Below are positions 61,023 through 64,000 of a DNA stretch of 64,000 nucleotides, in pieces (position 1 is the first letter of the stretch; each line of letters opens with the position of its first letter). The stretch is from Brevundimonas sp. EYE_349 (GTDB lineage Bacteria; Pseudomonadota; Alphaproteobacteria; Caulobacterales; Caulobacteraceae), in NCBI RefSeq assembly GCF_023147505.1, contig NZ_JAHXPB010000005.1:1-64000 (forward strand), read 5' to 3'. The translations under genes and the position numbers were made by a program. Below the pieces are notes generated by a model. That model was not told the DNA's origin. It made no database searches and saw nothing but the letters and a program-made list of their open reading frames with translations.

Positions 61023-61682
61023 TCAACTCCGCGCGGCATGAGTGGGAAAGCCCGGCAGGGTCCAGCCCCACCGCAGCGCCGCCGCTCGCAACAGGAAGCC
61101 GCAGAGGGCGGCGGCGATGGCGGCGGGCCACACGCCGACGCCTGGCGCCCGCAGCGCCATATAGACGGTCGCCGCCAGGATGGCCGCCGTGACGTTGATC
61201 TCTCGCCGCAGCAGGATGGACGGCTGGCCCGCCAGGGTGTCGCGCACCACCCCGCCGAAACAGGCGGTCAGCGTGCCCATGACGATGCAGATCAGGGCGG
61301 GCGCCCCGGCCGCCTCGGCCTTGGCCGCCCCCATGACGCCGTAGGCCGCCAGGCCGATCGCATCCAGCCATAATAGAGCGCGGAAACGCCAGTCGCGCTG
61401 CCCCACCAGCCACAGGGCCGTCGAGGCGAACAGGCAGACGGCCAGATAGCGCCAATCCTGAACCCAGAACACCGGCAGGCCCAGCAACAGGTCGCGCAGG
61501 GTCCCGCCCCCGACCCCGGTGATGGCCCCGAAGAAGGCGAAGGTGACCACGTCGTGCTTTTCGCGCGCGGCGGCCAGGGCGCCGGTGGCGGCGAAGACGG
61601 CCACGCCCGCGAAATCCAGCGCCGAAAGCACGGTCTGGGCGTTGCGCAGCGGCTCGGTCAGGGCGGGATCCAGCGGGGTCAT
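61023..61682 (-). CDS. Trimeric intracellular cation channel family protein (YicG/UPF0126)
   Basis: A 219-residue protein with about seven spans in two halves, each with the glycine-rich motif: GAITGVGGGTLRDLLLGLP and LTACFGGVVRDTLAGQPS. These motifs define the bacterial TRIC/YicG family of monovalent cation channels. The start overlaps the glycosylase stop by 4 bases. Confidence 0.9.
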   Translation of the reverse strand: MTPLDPALTEPLRNAQTVLSALDFAGVAVFAATGALAAAREKHDVVTFAFFGAITGVGGGTLRDLLLGLPVFWVQDWRYLAVCLFASTALWLVGQRDWRFRALLWLDAIGLAAYGVMGAAKAEAAGAPALICIVMGTLTACFGGVVRDTLAGQPSILLRREINVTAAILAATVYMALRAPGVGVWPAAIAAALCGFLLRAAALRWGWTLPGFPTHAARS

Positions 61683-62329
61683 GCGGGCGTCTCCAGCACG
61701 ATATCGCCGCGCTTGACGCCCGTGTACCAGGCCCACAGCATATGGGTCGCGACCGCGCGATACGGTCGCCAGACCTCGGCGCGGGCGTAGGCCGCCTTCT
61801 GATCGGGCCGAACTTCGGCGCCGTCGGCCCAGCGGATCGCCTCCTGCAAGGCCACGTCCCCGCCGGGGAACACGTCCAACCGCCCCTCGCACATCAGAAG
61901 ATAGGCCTCGGCCGTCCACAGGCCGACGCCCTTTAGCGCCGTCAACGCCGCGATGGCCGCCACGTCGTCCAGCTTCGACAGATGCTCCAGATCGATCTCT
62001 CCAGCCATCTGGGCGCGGGCCATGCCCTGGCCGTAGGTCGCCTTCTGACGCGACAGGCCCATGCCGCGTAACTGGTCCACATCGTACGCCAGCAGGCGCT
62101 CGGGCGTGATCCCGCCCAACCCCTCGCGCAACCGCGCCCAGACCGAGGCGGCCGAGGCCACCGACACCTGCTGCTCCACAATCATGCGAAACAGCCCCTC
62201 GAACCCGCCGATCCTCAACCGCCATTCGAACGGCGGCGTCTGGGCGTGAACGCGCGCCAGGGCCGGATCGGCGGCGACAAGCGCCTCGCGCGCGGCGGCG
62301 ATGTCATCGGGCGTGGGTTGAAGCGGCAT
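61679..62329 (-). CDS. DNA-3-methyladenine glycosylase II (AlkA-type)
   Basis: A 216-residue glycosylase that removes alkylated purines. The helix-hairpin-helix LTALKGVGLWTAEAYLLM and the catalytic Asp158 in FPGGDVALQ are intact. It is shorter than E. coli AlkA because it lacks the N-terminal beta domain, as in many alphaproteobacteria. It is divergent from the ParDE operon. Confidence 0.92.
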   Translation of the reverse strand: MPLQPTPDDIAAAREALVAADPALARVHAQTPPFEWRLRIGGFEGLFRMIVEQQVSVASAASVWARLREGLGGITPERLLAYDVDQLRGMGLSRQKATYGQGMARAQMAGEIDLEHLSKLDDVAAIAALTALKGVGLWTAEAYLLMCEGRLDVFPGGDVALQEAIRWADGAEVRPDQKAAYARAEVWRPYRAVATHMLWAWYTGVKRGDIVLETPA

Positions 62330-62401
62330 GACCTACCTATGACGCGCCGGGACGCTCAAGGAAATGCGGTCGATGGCGGATTTCGGCTGGCGACAGACCG
62401 A

Positions 62402-62420
62402 GCCAATAACTATTATTGGC
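62402..62420 (+). promoter_or_regulatory. ParD operator candidate
   Basis: GCCAATAA and TTATTGGC form a perfect 8-bp inverted repeat around CTA, 21 bases before the antitoxin ATG. Placement and symmetry fit the site bound by ribbon-helix-helix antitoxins. Confidence 0.7.
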
Positions 62421-62441
62421 TTCTTCATCGAGGAGGCCGCC

Positions 62442-62693
62442 ATGACCATGACCGTCGAACTGGGCGCATTGGAGCAGGTCGTCGACCGGCTGGTGCGCGA
62501 CGGCCGTTACGGCTCCAAGAGCGAAGTGCTGCGCACCGGCGTCCGACTGGTGCAGGAGCATGAGGCGCGGCTGGCGGTCCTGCTGGGCAAGCTGGAGGAA
62601 GGCATAAAGGCGGCTGACGAAGGGCGCGTTCGGCCGCTAGAAGCGGTTCACGCGGAGATTTTGGCGCGGTTCGGCACGGCTCACGACGAATGA
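62442..62693 (+). CDS. parD: ParD-type antitoxin
   Basis: An 83-residue ribbon-helix-helix protein. TMTVELGALEQVVDRLVRDG then YGSKSEVLRTGVRLVQEHE is the DNA-binding fold; the acidic/helical tail binds the toxin. GAGGAGG precedes the ATG at 62442. It overlaps the toxin gene by 4 bases and should repress through the palindrome upstream. Confidence 0.9.
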   Translation: MTMTVELGALEQVVDRLVRDGRYGSKSEVLRTGVRLVQEHEARLAVLLGKLEEGIKAADEGRVRPLEAVHAEILARFGTAHDE

Positions 62694-62980
62694 AGGTCCT
62701 CGTCACCGAACCTGCCCAAGACGACATTCGAGAAATCGGCGAGTATATCCGACAGGACAGTCCCCCCGCTGCTGCACGTTTGGTGGAAGGACTGCTGGCC
62801 GCGTGTAGGGAGTTGGCGCGTAATCCCAACCGCTATCCCAAGGCTTCTACGCTTGGCCTGAGGAAACGGGCTCACGGTGCATATCTCATCTTCTATCGCG
62901 TCGGCCCTGTCATAGAAGTCGTCCGCATCCTTCACGCGGCCCGCGACTGGACGCATCTGCTGGACACGGACGAAGATTAG
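62690..62980 (+). CDS. parE: ParE/RelE-family toxin
   Basis: A 96-residue toxin. PAQDDIREIGEYIRQDSP and LARNPNRYPKA, then LRKRAHGAYLIFYRV and VVRILHAARDW, are the ParE signature; ParE toxins inhibit gyrase. The pair may help stabilise the region. The stop is 2 bases before the gluQRS start, so the synthetase can be read from the same message. Confidence 0.9.
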   Translation: MKVLVTEPAQDDIREIGEYIRQDSPPAAARLVEGLLAACRELARNPNRYPKASTLGLRKRAHGAYLIFYRVGPVIEVVRILHAARDWTHLLDTDED

Positions 62981-62982
62981 CC

Positions 62983-63843
62983 GTGTTCGCCACCCGCTTC
63001 GCCCCGTCTCCCACCGGCCGACTGCACAAGGGCCATGCCTTTTCGACCCTGACGGCCTGGTCGGCGGCGAAGGCGGCGGGCGGGCGGTTCGTGCTGCGGA
63101 TCGAGGACATCGACCCGACACGATGCAGGCCCGAATATGTGGCCGGGATTCTGGAGGATCTGGCCTGGTTGGGGCTGGATTGGGAGGCACCGGTTCGGCG
63201 TCAGTCCGATCATCTGGACGACTACGCCGCCGTTATCGAACGCCTTAGGGCGCGCGAACTTCTCTATCGCTGTTTTCGCACGCGCAAGGACATCCTGAAC
63301 GCCATCGGCGACGCGCCGCACGGCGCCATGGAGGCGGTGCGGCCGGGCCCCCATTCGGCGCAGGAGGAGGCGCGATTGCTGGCCTCGGGCGCGCCGTTCG
63401 CCTGGCGGCTGTCGCTGGATCGGGCGCGCGACGCGCTGGGCGAGGCGGTCTGGAACGGCATGACCTTCGTCGAAGAGGGCGAAGGTCCCGATGGAGAGAC
63501 GGGCCCCCTGCCCGTCGATCCGGCGGCGGCGGGCGACGTCGTGCTGGCGCGCAAGGATACGGGGGTCGCCTATCATCTGGCCGTGACCCATGACGACGCC
63601 CTGCAGGGCGTGACCCATGTGATCCGGGGCCAGGACCTGTTCGCCGCCACCCCTGTGCAGCGGTTGATCCAGACGCTGATGGGCTGGCCGGCGCCGACCT
63701 ATCGTCATCATCGGCTGCTGGCGGGACCCGACGGGCGGCGCTACGCCAAGCGGGATCGGTCGGTCACCCTGGCCGAGCTGCGCGCCGGCGGGCTGACGGC
63801 CGAGGCGCTCCGCGACGAACTGGGGTTCAGCTGCGGCGGCTGA
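62983..63843 (+). CDS. gluQ: Glutamyl-Q tRNA(Asp) synthetase GluQRS
   Basis: A 286-residue synthetase-like enzyme that attaches glutamate to queuosine of tRNA(Asp). APSPTGRLHKGHAFS is the HIGH region and YAKRDRSVT the KMSKS-like region; the anticodon-binding domain is absent, as expected. A GTG at 62983 follows the ParE stop by 2 bases. It connects to queG elsewhere in the window through queuosine. The 3' end overlaps the convergent gene by 17 bases. Confidence 0.93.
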   Translation: MFATRFAPSPTGRLHKGHAFSTLTAWSAAKAAGGRFVLRIEDIDPTRCRPEYVAGILEDLAWLGLDWEAPVRRQSDHLDDYAAVIERLRARELLYRCFRTRKDILNAIGDAPHGAMEAVRPGPHSAQEEARLLASGAPFAWRLSLDRARDALGEAVWNGMTFVEEGEGPDGETGPLPVDPAAAGDVVLARKDTGVAYHLAVTHDDALQGVTHVIRGQDLFAATPVQRLIQTLMGWPAPTYRHHRLLAGPDGRRYAKRDRSVTLAELRAGGLTAEALRDELGFSCGG

Positions 63844-64000
63844 AGATTCGCGAGGCGCCGTAGCCGGTCAGCGCCGCCAGCACGACGCACAGCACGCCGT
63901 ACAGCCACGGGCGGCGATGGGCGAACTCGTAGATGTCGCGCTCCAGCCCCACCTTCTCGACCGTCAACGTCAGGTTGGAGACCGACTGCGGCTCGCCGTC
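63827..64000 (-). CDS. TIGR02186-like membrane protein, C-terminal part
   Basis: The last 57 residues are in the window, with the stop at 63827-63829. LTLTVEKVGLERDIYEFAHR is followed by one membrane span (YGVLCVVLAALTGYGASRIF) and a basic end. This matches the C-terminus of the TIGR02186 family, periplasmic proteins with a C-terminal anchor often linked to a TSUP-type anion exporter. The 5' part is outside the window. Confidence 0.7.
   Translation of the reverse strand, partial: DGEPQSVSNLTLTVEKVGLERDIYEFAHRRPWLYGVLCVVLAALTGYGASRIFSRRS

Overview
The window is a high-GC chromosomal segment from an alphaproteobacterium. The best guess is a Caulobacterales member close to Brevundimonas. This rests on a glutathione-transferase-fold protein that looks like the FtsZ partner FzlA, an amgK-murU cell-wall recycling pair downstream of tsaE, an addB-addA recombination pair, the trpF-trpB-trpA-accD-folC order, rplU-rpmA, and many TonB-era envelope proteins and lipoproteins typical of that order. 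Nearly all of it is core chromosome. Genes are packed in operons with 1 to 8 base overlaps, and antisense open frames are abundant because of the high GC.

Layout. 1-1.2 kb is a scar: the first codons of an IS5-type transposase, a gene fragment, and two small unknown genes. 1.3-8.7 kb carries an isoaspartyl peptidase, a fumarylacetoacetase-fold enzyme, a membrane protein with an apparent nonsense codon, tRNA-Leu(CAA), a lipoprotein esterase and an AsmA-type protein. 8.7-13.7 kb has two paralogous S9 peptidases with a Phd/PIN toxin-antitoxin pair between them. 13.8-24.3 kb is one tightly coupled operon (acyltransferase, tsaE, amgK, murU, addB, addA) followed by trxA. 24.3-31.7 kb (minus strand) is folC, accD, trpA, two secreted four-cysteine paralogues, trpB, trpF, a second Phd/PIN pair and rsuA. 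31.7-35.3 kb has a methyltransferase, uppP, a cation efflux protein and the fzlA-like gene.

35.3-36.7 kb is the most distinctive accessory stretch. It holds three same-strand genes of lower GC, placed between fzlA and queG. They encode a zinc-ribbon/low-complexity/TIR protein, a YodC-like protein and a DUF6953-like protein. It looks like a small horizontally acquired module, possibly a TIR-based defence system with unfamiliar partners.

36.8-64 kb returns to core genes: queG, a lipoprotein FKBP isomerase with ilvA, small envelope proteins, rplU-rpmA, hpt and a zinc-ribbon protein divergent from ftsE-ftsX-ydcF-plsC, an OmpV/MipA porin-like protein, hisC with two upstream partners, ybaK, a DinG-like helicase, an Lhr-type helicase with PdeM phosphoesterase, a sorbosone-dehydrogenase-like lipoprotein, an HNH nuclease, a TRIC-family channel, alkA, a ParDE pair with a clear operator, gluQRS, and the 3' end of a TIGR02186-type membrane protein. 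Three toxin-antitoxin pairs sit in or beside housekeeping operons. Several long imperfect palindromes lie in the gaps. No CRISPR array, rRNA, prophage or origin was seen. All family names come from recognition of motifs by eye; no database search was run.
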